Of a stretch of 64,000 nucleotides of DNA, positions 13,601-23,607 are shown in pieces; within the stretch, counting starts at the first letter, position 1; each line of letters opens with the position of its first letter. The DNA comes from Entomortierella parvispora (taxonomy: Eukaryota; Mortierellomycota; Mortierellomycetes; Mortierellales; Mortierellaceae). Location: assembly GCA_963573315.1 (NCBI GenBank), contig OY752140.1, positions 558,001 through 622,000 on the forward strand, written 5' to 3'. A model generated the notes under the pieces. The model was not told where the DNA came from. It worked only from the letters and a program-made list of their open reading frames with translations, and ran no database searches. A program made the position numbers and the translations under genes.

Positions 13601-14062
13601 TGCAACCGTTGGGTTCATATGGATTGCGACGGCCAACTGACAGAGGAAAAGGTCGAGGAGATGGGCGAGGATGAGAGCGTTAAATATACATGCCCACTCT
13701 GTGCAGGAAAGGTGGCGCCAATCAAGGCCGGTCCCGCCAATGTCTCGAGTGCAGCCCCTGAGGTTGTTCAGCAGAGCCTGACAGCACAGGCACCTCCCCA
13801 AGGCAAGGCCTGTGGTATTTTGGGAGGAAAGATGCGTGTCCGTGGCCTGGTCGAGTTTCAGGGCAAGAAGCTGGGCGTGCCAGAGATTATTGGAGCAGGT
13901 GTTGAGTATGACCGAAAGTTGGTCTCGGAGCTTGCAGCTCTCAAGATTAAGAGCGCAAAGAGGAAGAGAGGACGCCTGACCAAGAGTCCTGTCCGTCGAT
14001 CGTCGATTGCATCCTCAACCTCCTCGTCCTTGTCGTCGTTGACGGGGTCTGTCGACAGTTAG
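10666..14062 (+). CDS. Rsc7/Swp82-domain protein fused to PHD fingers (SWI/SNF-type remodeller subunit)
   Basis: Six exons (10666-11116, 11224-12163, 12265-12565, 12661-13123, 13207-13339, 13462-14062) close in frame to 962 aa. After an acidic, disordered start (1-145) comes the Rsc7/Swp82 family core: DGELLGGREYKCRNF, DPARVLGFRDSYLFF and VVTARSMFKIFG, ending near residue 260. These proteins are subunits of yeast RSC and SWI/SNF. A Gln-rich coiled segment (about 527-560) follows. Then there is a Cys/His-rich element (CNAPL, GEHCPLHR) and at least two PHD-type zinc fingers: CKTC-FHPLC-CSDCKLC-CDACDRGWHMDCC, and a last one at about 763-845 with CCDECNRWVHMDC. Yeast Rsc7 and Swp82 lack PHD fingers, whereas animal PHF10/DPF subunits have them. 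A nuclear histone-reading remodeller subunit is the best reading. Confidence 0.88.
11181..11202 (+). repeat. Poly-T homopolymer in first intron of Rsc7-PHD gene
   Basis: 22 T in the intron 11117-11223, upstream of the acceptor. A second T-run of about 18 (12196-12213) sits in the next intron of the same gene. Confidence 0.85.
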
Positions 14063-14863
14063 TCCTTCCTGCGTCTTTATTATTGACTCGCCATTCAGTC
14101 CGCTGTACTGTCCCTCTCCTTCTCTCTCTCTTTTTTTGTTTGTTTTATTGTAATACACTTTCTCGATCTTTTTTTCGAGTCCCTTATTTTTGTTCAGCTC
14201 CTCTGCCTCCCCTGAGGATCTCGCGTGTCTCTCTGCTCTTTTTGTGATAGGATGGACGACCATCCCTGAGGATCTCTTTGGTAGTGGTGGGCAAGGGATA
14301 CATGCATCTATTCCAAGGCTGTCCGGACAGACAGACAGGGACTGGTGGATCCGAGACAAAAGAAATGACAGACAACAGAAAAAAGAGCCATGACCGCGAA
14401 GTAGTAACCCGAATTGTTGTTGTTCTGATGCTGTTTGATGTTGTTGTGGACATTCCCAGATCTGCCAGAGGGAAGGAAAGAGGGAGTAGCAGCAGGTGCG
14501 CAAAACTGGACTGTACGGATTGGCAGAGACAGACAGAGAAGAGACACAGACACGCCCAACATCATCATCATCTCACCCCTTTGCTCCGCGTTTTTGTCCC
14601 TTTTTTTAAAATATGAGGGACACGACCCTTCCATTGGGGTCTGCTCTCCTCTTCGCTTTTCTGTTCCTTCTTTACTCGCCTCGCACCGAACCATTGCGAC
14701 ATTCCGCCCATCCTCATTCCTTTTCGACATTGGACATTCGGACCTTGACCAGAGAACAGAGGGAATACTCAAGACCAGACAGGCACGCACAGTCCACAGA
14801 CGGCGTTATCATCACCATTCGCTCTATCTCTTCTCCAGGAACAACACATCCAGCAAGCCAAAG
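14063..14863. other. Intergenic upstream of Arf-like pseudoGTPase gene
   Basis: About 800 bases. The frame of the downstream gene stays open upstream of its proposed ATG, but that part reads as C/T-rich leader rather than protein. No other gene is supported. Confidence 0.55.
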
Positions 14864-17125
14864 ATGGAGTCTGTGCACTCGCAGCAATCCTGCCCCCAGA
14901 ACCCCCCTCAGACCTTCCTGGACAAGAAGCCGCCACTGCTACCACGGCAATCCACCAGCGATGTCCTCTCGTTCACACACATCATCGCCAACCGCTTGAG
15001 TCCTGGTCAGAACGTCTGGGACTTTTTCTCGCCTCCACCGGATTCCGATGCGCGATTGTCAGAGAGTAGCAGTGGCAATGGTCAGCTTCTCTCGCCCACA
15101 TCCCCGACCTTTGCCAGCTCAATGACGCCCACGAGCCCCAGCTCCTTTGCACAACAGCAGGCTCAGTTTGTCTCCAGTGCTCCAGCAACCCGGTCTACAT
15201 CTCCCTCCTCACAACTTCCCCCGTTGATGATGGGTGAAGTTGCGGATCGCAAGCAGAGTACAATTCTCGGATGTGAAACGACCCAAGAGAAGAACAACGC
15301 TACGGCGACCACCATGGATCGGTGCTTCTCCCAACCATCGATAACCGCCAAAGATCGACCACCACCACCGCCACCATCACCACAGCCTTTGTCTCCTCAG
15401 CCTGCAGCGACAGCGACAGGGGCAGTAACGGGAGTAGAGGCAGGAATAGACGCCACTGCTTCTGTTGCTGCTGCTTCTTCTTCAGCATCGTCTGGCCTAT
15501 CTGTTGTTTCTCCCTTGACTACGCCCAAGCTGCGAAAAAGACGTTCTTTTGCAGAATCGCTCAAGAGCGGAATGCTCAGCCTCACCCAAATGCTCTCGCC
15601 CACCTCGGCGTCTTTTAATTTGAGCAGCAGCAATGGCAGCAGCACAGCCGTCTCCTCTTGTTTACCGAGCCCGACCAGAATCGCAGGAGGACCACCTCAT
15701 TACAACATTTTGGTACTGGGATCGGACTCGGCACCGCTGGCGAGTACACTTTACAAGATGTCAAGTCTCCTCCCGGCGGCGACCAAGATTCGACATTACC
15801 AAGAGATTTCGGGGTTCTTTGTCGCTTATTTCCGCTCCAATGGTTCATTCTCATGCTCACCCAAAACGTCAACGGAGGTGAGTGATGGACGTGGTTGTGA
15901 TGGGCTTGGAATGGGATCAAGAAAGAAAAGTGGCTCAGCCTCCACTCAGGCGTCAGGGAAAACGCAAGCGATAGAACCACCGGTGGTGGCGGCGCTGTTG
16001 GAAAGGAAGTTGAGTGGGTTGTTTGAGGACGAGGTCAAACCCCGTCGAGGGTCCATCCAAGACTCGGATCATGAAGAGGACGCTACGACCGAAGGAGATC
16101 ATCAGGACCAAGAGAACAGATGCAGCCAAAGAGGTGAAGATGACGAGTCCTTGAAATCGTTCAAGATGCAGAGTCGGTCAAGCGAAGAGACCCTGCACCA
16201 GCTCAAGATTTCCTCTTTGAACTGCACCACAGCTACCACCCCCCACGGCAGTGAACGTGAAAGGAGCCCTTCTCCTCACATCAACGATGGAACCACTAGA
16301 AGTTCAAGCACTACAAGCAGTGTTCTCGGGAACGGAAAGGAGGAGATCCTGGTCCTGACAGAGCGCAGCGATCTCAAGGAAGCGAATGATGGTACCACCT
16401 CAACTATTGACACGATCGTAAGCATGACCGAAGACGATGTCACCAATGCCCCTCCAATTGCGTCCTCCGAGAAAAATTTGATCGACGGGAGAGAGAAAGA
16501 GAGTGACCATGAGGACGAAGAGGAAGAGGAGGAAGAGCTCCCTGCCGAAGTTAATCCATCTGCCAACGCGTCGCTATCGGTGCATGCTTTCTCACTGGAC
16601 ACGACCTGGCCGGTGCCTCGGATCTTGGCTCAGACTTTTTGGTTTCCGTTTGCTCATGGAATCATCTATATCGTCGACGCGACTCGCAAGAATGATCCAC
16701 GAGGGATTGATCACTTGTTGAACGCACGACAGTTCTTGGCTTCGCTGATTGCAGATCCGTTCTTTAAAAGGAAGGATATCCCCGTGGTCGTGTTTGCCAA
16801 TAAGGCCGGACTGGATCCCGAGACTTGTTATCGAGTGGATGAGATTGCAGAGATCCTGGGATGTGAGGACTGGGATGTCGTATCGACAGGATCTGACGAG
16901 GGCGATCAAGCACCTGCATCCGGCGGTGGCGGAGGAGGAGGAGGTATGATGTCGATGATGATGAGGAGATCAAAGAGCGAAGAAGAGTCCACCAAGACAC
17001 CAGCAGCTCTGCATCGAACTCGACCTTGGTGTGTGAAGAGTACACGTGCCGATGGAGCAGGTGACGGACTGAGAGAGTCTGTCGAATGGCTCAAGAGTCG
17101 CATGGGTGAAGTATGGCGGACATGA
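14864..17125 (+). CDS. Large protein with degenerate Arf-like GTPase domain (predicted pseudoGTPase)
   Basis: One open exon, 753 aa. The N-terminal 275 residues are Ser/Pro/Thr-rich and look disordered. A split Arf-like fold follows. The first strand and P-loop position are YNILVLGSDSAPLAST (280-295). After an acidic Ser-rich insert of about 240 residues, the second half resumes with ILAQTFWFPFAHG, IIYIVDAT (from 600), FANKAGLD (from 644) and a C-terminal SVEWLKSRM helix, as in Arf/Arl proteins. The nucleotide motifs are broken: the GxxxxGKS Lys is Leu292 and its Gly is Pro291, the DxxGQ loop reads DTTWPV, and NKxD reads NKAG. So binding or hydrolysis of GTP by the usual chemistry is unlikely. 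The ATG at 14864 was chosen over an in-frame upstream start because sequence before it is non-coding in character. A donor-like GTGAGT at 15878 leaves a shorter spliced form possible. Confidence 0.75.
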   Translation: MESVHSQQSCPQNPPQTFLDKKPPLLPRQSTSDVLSFTHIIANRLSPGQNVWDFFSPPPDSDARLSESSSGNGQLLSPTSPTFASSMTPTSPSSFAQQQAQFVSSAPATRSTSPSSQLPPLMMGEVADRKQSTILGCETTQEKNNATATTMDRCFSQPSITAKDRPPPPPPSPQPLSPQPAATATGAVTGVEAGIDATASVAAASSSASSGLSVVSPLTTPKLRKRRSFAESLKSGMLSLTQMLSPTSASFNLSSSNGSSTAVSSCLPSPTRIAGGPPHYNILVLGSDSAPLASTLYKMSSLLPAATKIRHYQEISGFFVAYFRSNGSFSCSPKTSTEVSDGRGCDGLGMGSRKKSGSASTQASGKTQAIEPPVVAALLERKLSGLFEDEVKPRRGSIQDSDHEEDATTEGDHQDQENRCSQRGEDDESLKSFKMQSRSSEETLHQLKISSLNCTTATTPHGSERERSPSPHINDGTTRSSSTTSSVLGNGKEEILVLTERSDLKEANDGTTSTIDTIVSMTEDDVTNAPPIASSEKNLIDGREKESDHEDEEEEEEELPAEVNPSANASLSVHAFSLDTTWPVPRILAQTFWFPFAHGIIYIVDATRKNDPRGIDHLLNARQFLASLIADPFFKRKDIPVVVFANKAGLDPETCYRVDEIAEILGCEDWDVVSTGSDEGDQAPASGGGGGGGGMMSMMMRRSKSEEESTKTPAALHRTRPWCVKSTRADGAGDGLRESVEWLKSRMGEVWRT

Positions 17126-17582
17126 GAAGGATCCTTTAAAGAACAGTGACTTTATCTACTCCTGTACCCGCCAAATGTAATTAAAAAAACGACCTTGGTC
17201 AAGACCGTTCCCTCACTCATGCAACACGCCTTTTTCGCGTTATTTTCTTTGATCGACTGGCGGAAGAAGGCCTTGACAAGGAGGATGAGCTTGTTCAATT
17301 GAAGGCTATCTCTGCATCATACCCATATCATCCACCCCATCACTGACAGCAGGACCAACGACCTTGGTCTTTCTCTGTCATCACCCTCCTCTCATTTCTA
17401 TCCTTTCCTCCTTGCTTTTGTCCCCCTCCACTACCTCTCCATCACTTCCCAAGGTGTTGCTCAGACGTTCCTTCCACATCAAAAAGAAAGCTCCCGTTTC
17501 AGCTCCAGTCCCGCCCACCCTCCCTGCCCGCTCAACCACAACCGGTCCCATCTACAACACCCCTCGACACTACCAACCCACC
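17126..17582. other. Intergenic upstream of LDAF1-like gene
   Basis: 457 bases. It contains the 3' end of the preceding gene and a C/T-rich leader (17370-17480) running up to the next ATG. No separate gene is seen. Confidence 0.55.
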
Positions 17583-18267
17583 ATGTCCACCGCTTCCTCC
17601 AGCCGTCAGCCCACTCAAGAGATTTCTGAAGAAATGAGCAGCAAAGTGACCGAGAACACCCTACAGGTCGTCAACACTGTCAAACAGTTCTCGATCGTCC
17701 AAAATTACATCATCCCGGCCGCCCAATACGTGCAGCAAAAGTATCGGCAGTGTCCGGCCGTTATCCGCTTCTCCTTGCTGACCTTTGCAGCCCTGAGTGC
17801 GGTCCCGGTGGCGTGCTTCACAGGCTTTATGGCCATGGTTACCATTGGGTGCTTGATTGTTGCGGGAATCGCCTTTACAATCATTGAGGTAAGAAACGTT
17901 ATGTTCCCCTCTTATCTTTTCTCGTCCATGCAAGGCGGTTGTTTGATCATCATGGTCCTGTGATCAGATTCTTCTTTTTATCTCTACTTTCTCGATCTCT
18001 GTGTGGAATCCTAATCACTTTTTTTGAGGGACCTGTCCCTCGTTCCGACATTAGGGAGGCTTTGCCGCATTCGCGTCCATGTTCCTGTTGCCGGCCATGG
18101 GCGTGGTCTTGTTGTTGACCTGCGGATTAGGAGCAGTGGGATTGATTGCGTACGCCTGCTACAGGTCGCTTCTCTATGTCCTCGCCATCTTCAGCCCCTC
18201 GGCCGCTCGAGAGACCCAACGCAAGGCCGACCATAGCACCGATCGTGCCCAGCGACCTAGCCAGTAA
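17583..18267 (+). CDS. Promethin/LDAF1-like lipid-droplet assembly membrane protein
   Basis: Two exons (17583-17888, 18055-18267) give 172 aa. A short polar N-terminus leads into two long hydrophobic hairpins: VIRFSLLTFAALSAVP through TIGCLIVAGIAFTIIE, then GGFAAFASMFLLPAMG through GLIAYACYRSLLYVLAIF. The C-terminus is charged and Lys/Arg-rich. The Glu-Gly-Gly-Phe turn between hairpins and the overall size resemble the promethin family (human LDAF1/TMEM159, yeast LDO proteins), which sits at ER seipin sites and moves to lipid droplets. The family assignment is by topology and a short motif only. The single intron falls exactly at the E/GGF turn. The ATG at 17583 is preceded by ACC and starts the only continuous frame. 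Confidence 0.7.
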
Positions 18268-18634
18268 AAAAGAAATTGGAAACGGGACGATCAAATCACC
18301 ACCATCGCGTTCTTTCAATTCTTGACTAGCATCTAGCAATCCAAGCAATGTCAGTACCACTCATTCCCCCCCTTTTCCCGCGGTACCCTCCTTCCCTTCC
18401 TCCCTCCCTGCTTCACCATGAGAATAAACCCAACAGAAGAGAAAAAATAAGAATGAGTTTTATGAACAATAATTATATGGCTGAGGGGAGAGATAAGAAA
18501 CGCTTTGCTATTCTTTCCCGAGAATGCAAGCAGAAATTAGATGTGAATGAATAAAGGGTGAGAAGATTGTCTAAAAAGACGATTGAGGATTTTTTTCTAG
18601 TTCTTTTTTTCCTCTTTCTTTTGATTTCTTCAGA
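18268..18634. other. Intergenic between convergent LDAF1-like and ABCC genes
   Basis: 367 bases between two stop codons. It must hold both 3' ends. AATAAA-type signals occur (for example at about 18422 and 18552 on +). No gene is seen. Confidence 0.6.
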
Positions 18635-21600
18635 TCAGAGTCCAGCCAAAGCACGGAGATGAGCCGTGTTCTGGGGGCCGGTTTCGGCAACCATGTGGGA
18701 AAAGACCGAGTCAGGGTTGCTGAGCAAGTTGCGAGGGGTATCGTACTCGGCGACCTGACCCTGGTGCATGACCAGGATGCGATCGTAATCAATGATAGTG
18801 TTGATTCTGTGGGCAACCGTTACCACCGTTGACTGTGCGAAATCAATGCGGATGGCCTTTTGAATCAACGCATCGGTGGCCATATCGACACTGGCCGTAG
18901 CTAGATTATGAAATAAGGACGAAAAGTTTAGCAATTCAAGCCAACCAACAATGATACTAGTTTTTTGTTTTTGCAGAGGTCAATTGCAGGGAGTTCCATA
19001 CCTTCGTCCAAAACGACAATTTTGGATTTGGCCAACAGTGCACGGGACAGACAGACGAGCTGACGCTGACCGGCACTCAAATTCTCTCCAAGGGCTGAAA
19101 CCATGGCATCCAGACCACCTTCTTGTGCATGGACATAGGTTTTCAAATCCGAGGTTTCCAAGACCTGCCAGAGTTCCTGCTCAGTGTGACGGGACAACGG
19201 GTCGAGATTATAACGGATCGTGCCCTGGAATAACACGGGATCCTGAGGGATGATACCAATCTTTGGTCTCAAATCCGCTGTGCCCAGAGTCGTGGTATCA
19301 ATTCCGTCCAGCAAGATCTGACCACCGTCGAGCTCACTCAACAGGAACAGAGCCTGGATCAAAGACGATTTACCGGCGCCTGTGCGTCCCACAACGCCAA
19401 CTATACAAATTTTTGTCGACGTCAGTTCCAATCCAATACATGGCAAAAGCGAAAAACCTGACAAAAAAGGGGAGAGGGGAACCGCAAAAAGAACAGTTCT
19501 TTACCTTTGTGACCTGGAATAATCTCAAACGAGATGTCACGCAAAACTCTTGGCAGCTCGGGACGGTACCGCATCGACACATTTCTGAAAGAGATTGCTC
19601 CCTGGCTAGGCCAAGACGCGTCAGGCTTATTGTCTGGTCTCTGTGCATCGCGTTCCTGATCCAGATTTTCCACATAATGAACCAAACGCTCAGCAGAGTT
19701 CATGTTGTTCTCCAGGGTCGACAATCGCTGCACACCCCAGTTCAGATCACCAGAGATTCTAGCAAGATAACTCAGGACCAAACCGGCCGAGCTAGGGTTG
19801 ATCTTGAACCGGGTCGCTGTCACCATCACCACGGTCGAGAACGTCAACAAGGCACCCAAAACGTTTACACGCATGGAAACCCAACGCGCTCCCAACTGGA
19901 AAAGGTAATAAGGACGGTTGTTGAGATCAATTCGGTATTCGTTCTTGAGGATCGCCTTGTCAACCACGGCATAGGCCTTGAGGGTGCCGAGACCAGTCAG
20001 AGATTCAGAAAAGTAGGCGTAGAGATAAGATCTCATGTTGGAATCGAGGCGTTTGACTTCGCGGGAGGTGGTACGGTAGTAGATGGAGAGCGCGTAGTAA
20101 AGTCCGAGGAGAGGAACAATGGCAATCATGAGGTATGGGAAAGTCACAATGACAAGTGCAATGGTACCAAGAATGGTGACTAGCGTGATGGTGAGTTCGT
20201 ACAAAGTGCTCCAAAGGATGTTGTCAAGGGTATCGACATCGCGACTGAATCTATGTTTGGCAATATGGAGTAAACCATTGGAGGAAAAGAACCCTGTCAG
20301 TTAACTATTTGCCACAACAATAAATACCGTGATGCCAATCGCTTACCTGTTGATGATTCGGCCCAAGGGTGTGGTATCAAAAAAGGACAGAGGAGAACGC
20401 AAAACGCGCTTGAACGCGTTATCGTGCATGCTGTTCGCAGTCTTGACAATTGTGTAAGACAAGCACAGGGCAGCACCAAAAACGAGAACCATCTGGGCCA
20501 AGGCCCATCCCACGTAGATACCAATGTACTGTCCAGTTGACAAAGGGAACTTATCATTACTCCACCACGTCATCCATTGGTTACCCCTATCAAACAATTG
20601 AAGAACCATTGTCAGCTTTTGAAGAAAATGAAGACTCTCGAATTTCGTCCGCACTCCAAATCACTCTTTGTCCACTTACAGGACGTTAGCAACTTGCTGA
20701 GCGATAAAGAGACCAAAAGTAAGGGCCCAAAGATGCCATCCAGAGGCCCTGAGATATCCTCCATAAACGTTTTTCTTGACTGCTCCAGACTCTCGCTCCT
20801 CATCCGACATGAGCTTTTGCGGCTTGGTCTCCGCCAACTCGACAGACCTACGATGCTCGCCCTCAACCTCATCTTTGAACTTGCTGTCCTTCTTCTCATC
20901 TGATTCGTTTTCGCTCACTTCAGCCTTCGAGAAATCAGAAGACTTGGTTTCTGGTTGAATATCATCGAACGTAATATCTAGCTCCTCCTTTTCGCCCGAC
21001 TGCACGCCTCCGTACTGAGCCATGAGGGCACAAAAGTCGCCGTCCTTGGCGATCAAGTCCTTGTAGGTACCTTCCTCTGCAATCTTGCCATTCTTCATAC
21101 AGATCACGTAGTCCACATCCGGCAAGACGTGCAATTGATGGGTAGCGATCACACGCGTGCGTCCAGCCAACTCCTTCATCATACAATCCTGCCAGAGACT
21201 CTTTCCCACATGAGCATCCACGGCAGACAGGGGATCGTCCATAACCACCAATCCAGATTGGAAGTAGACACTACGAGCCAAAGACAGACGCGCCTTTTGG
21301 CCTCCAGACAAGTTCACACCTCGCTCTCCAATCTCGGTCTGATCCCCAAAGGGGAACAACTTGAGATCCTGCTCCAAAGAACAGGCCTTGACCACGCGCC
21401 GGTAACGTTCCTCGTCAAAGGGGGTGTCAAACAGGATGTTATCCTGGATCGTAGCATTCTGGATCCAGGCCGTCTGAGCTGCGTAACTAATGTTGGTTCC
21501 GCGAGTGATCTTTCCTTGAGAGAGGGTCATATTGCCGATCATAGCTTGCAACAGGGACGATTTACCACTGCCCACTGGACCGACTACGGCAACGAGGGAT

Positions 21601-23607
21601 CCTCTTGCAATTCGGACGTTGATCTTTGACAGGTAAGGAAGGATATCTCCGTGAATTTCGCTGTTCTGGCTAGTTGTATCGGAATCCACCACCTCTTCCT
21701 TGTCATTGTTGGTGGTCTCAATCACGTCGTCGGTGGGGACAACCAAGGTATCCGAGCTAGAATTGGGTTGGGCTTCCCAAATAAAGCTGGCGTTCTCGAT
21801 ACTGAGAGCGTACTCGTGGTTGGGGTCGGGAGCGGGCAGAGGATCAGTTTCCTCCGAGAGCAAGAAGGTCTCGATACGCTTCATGGCAACGTAGGCGTCG
21901 ATGGTGGCGGTGTAGGCGGAAGGAAGGACCATGAGAGGGGTGCGAAGGAGGGTGAAGTAAGCAAGAGCAGGGAAGATGACCGTTGCACTGAGTTCGTTCC
22001 CAATCGCACCATAGAGAACGAACGAGAGCGCCGAAGCAGTCACTGGGAGAGACTATGTTTGTTGGTTTGTGTAAAGGGACGCAGGTCAGATGAGGATCGA
22101 TTCGATGATTAATTGATATTTTTGACCTTTTTCTTCATTCTTTTGTATCTGACAATCGCACTTACAGCAGATGCGGCTGCAACCGCGCCACGGATATAGA
22201 GAAGGCGTGCGACATTGGCCAATTCTGACTGACGGATCTCAGTGAGCTTTTGCAAGAACCTGAAGTGAGTGTTGGAGAAGGTGGATGGCACCGTGTCAGT
22301 TATGGTCATCCATTGTCGAATGTGGGTGAGCACTCAATGGACATGATCCAAGACAAAAGAAATAATAATGAAGAAAAAACACTTACTCTGACTCCCAACT
22401 GAAAAACTTGATGACTTTGATGCCTTGAAGAATCTCTGAGGTCAATCGAATTCTCTGATCTGTGTATTCCGAGGCTCGTCGACGGATCGGTCCAAGTTTG
22501 GACATTGCCCATGCCTGGATAGGGTTGACCAATATCAGCATTGCGGCGCCGAGCAAAGCGGACGGTCCCATCAACCTGATCAAAAGTCCGACAACCACAG
22601 AAGTGTAGATTGGCACCGAGACCACGAGCAACATGGACAACATGGAGGTGTCAATACGGGAGGCATCTGTCGACATCAAGTTGACAATCCTGCCATCCGG
22701 GTAAGTCAGATGGGCTCTGGACGAAATTTTGGTGGCCTTTCTGAAGACGAGATCGATGAGCGAGGCGCGAATGTAGATTCCCATAGTCACAGATCCCAAA
22801 TTCCAACGTTGGTACAACAAGTTCTGCATCAGCGCCAAAGCAACCATCCCACATGCAAGACCGTATCCGTGCCAGGCTGGCGGTGTTGGGACTGTTGGGT
22901 CGTTTGAGGCGTCCAAAAAGTCAATGACCTGTTCACAAGCAGAAAGGCGAGAAATGGGCTGTGAGCCAATGGATCGGAGAGCAAAAGTCAATTGCGCCCA
23001 AATGTCGTTGCCACAATCTTACCAGCTGCATCACCAAGGGATTTGATACTTGGCAAGCGTCTTTTTGGGCAGATCCACAGTCGCGTGATGAGAAAAGGGC
23101 CATGGCATGAGAGGAAGGGTGTTAGGGATGGCCACTGGCATGCTTACACTCGATCATCTTTTGTGATGTTCACATACCTCCAGACTCCATGCCAATGATG
23201 CAGGTATAGTATCGTCTCCAGAAGGCCATGATGGTAGCCCGGATCAATGACGGACGCTTGCCCTTGAGGCCCGCTCGCTTCTTTTCCCGCTCCCATTTAT
23301 CCATCAGTTGACCTGCCAAGGTGCCAGACTTGTTGCGGTCCAACATCTCGTACAGATCATCTTCTTGGATCCGGTTCTTGTACCCCTTCCAAAAGAACCC
23401 ATTCAACCACCAAAGGACAAGACGGGAGGGCATCCAAGCAAAGTTTTCTGGAGAGACTGGGCCCTTGGGGAAGAGTCTCTTGATGAAACTATGCTCCTCA
23501 TCCACATCGTTCACTTTTGCGTCGGTGGAAAGGGTGTGGTCGACCTTTTCAGATTGGGAAGCGACCACTTCGGTGTGGTCGCCTCTGAGCTCAGACTTTT
23601 CGCTCAT
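18635..23607 (-). CDS. ABC transporter, ABCC subfamily (Yor1/MRP-like)
   Basis: Nine exons (23178-23607, 23023-23060, 22387-22928, 22166-22259, 20680-22052, 20347-20586, 19505-20250, 19002-19400, 18635-18900) give 1375 aa. The order is TMD1-NBD1-TMD2-NBD2 without the extra N-terminal TMD0, the short ABCC form (yeast Yor1, human ABCC4). NBD1 has Walker A GPVGSGKSS (about 526-534), signature LSGGQKARLSLAR and MDDPLSAVDAHV. NBD2 has Walker A GRTGAGKSS (1159-1167), signature LSAGQRQLVCLSRAL and LDEATASVD with a VAHR switch histidine. NBD1 carries Asp-Asp after Walker B rather than the catalytic Asp-Glu, the usual ABCC asymmetry. Such pumps export organic anions, conjugates and drugs; the substrate here is unknown. 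A Glu/Lys-rich linker follows NBD1. Exon 2 is only 38 nt and is the least certain. Confidence 0.93.

Noticed and set aside
14435..14863. Upstream in-frame ATG of the Arf-like pseudoGTPase (896 aa)
   Set aside because: The extra 143 residues read as C/T-rich leader without protein character. The downstream ATG at 14864 has better context.
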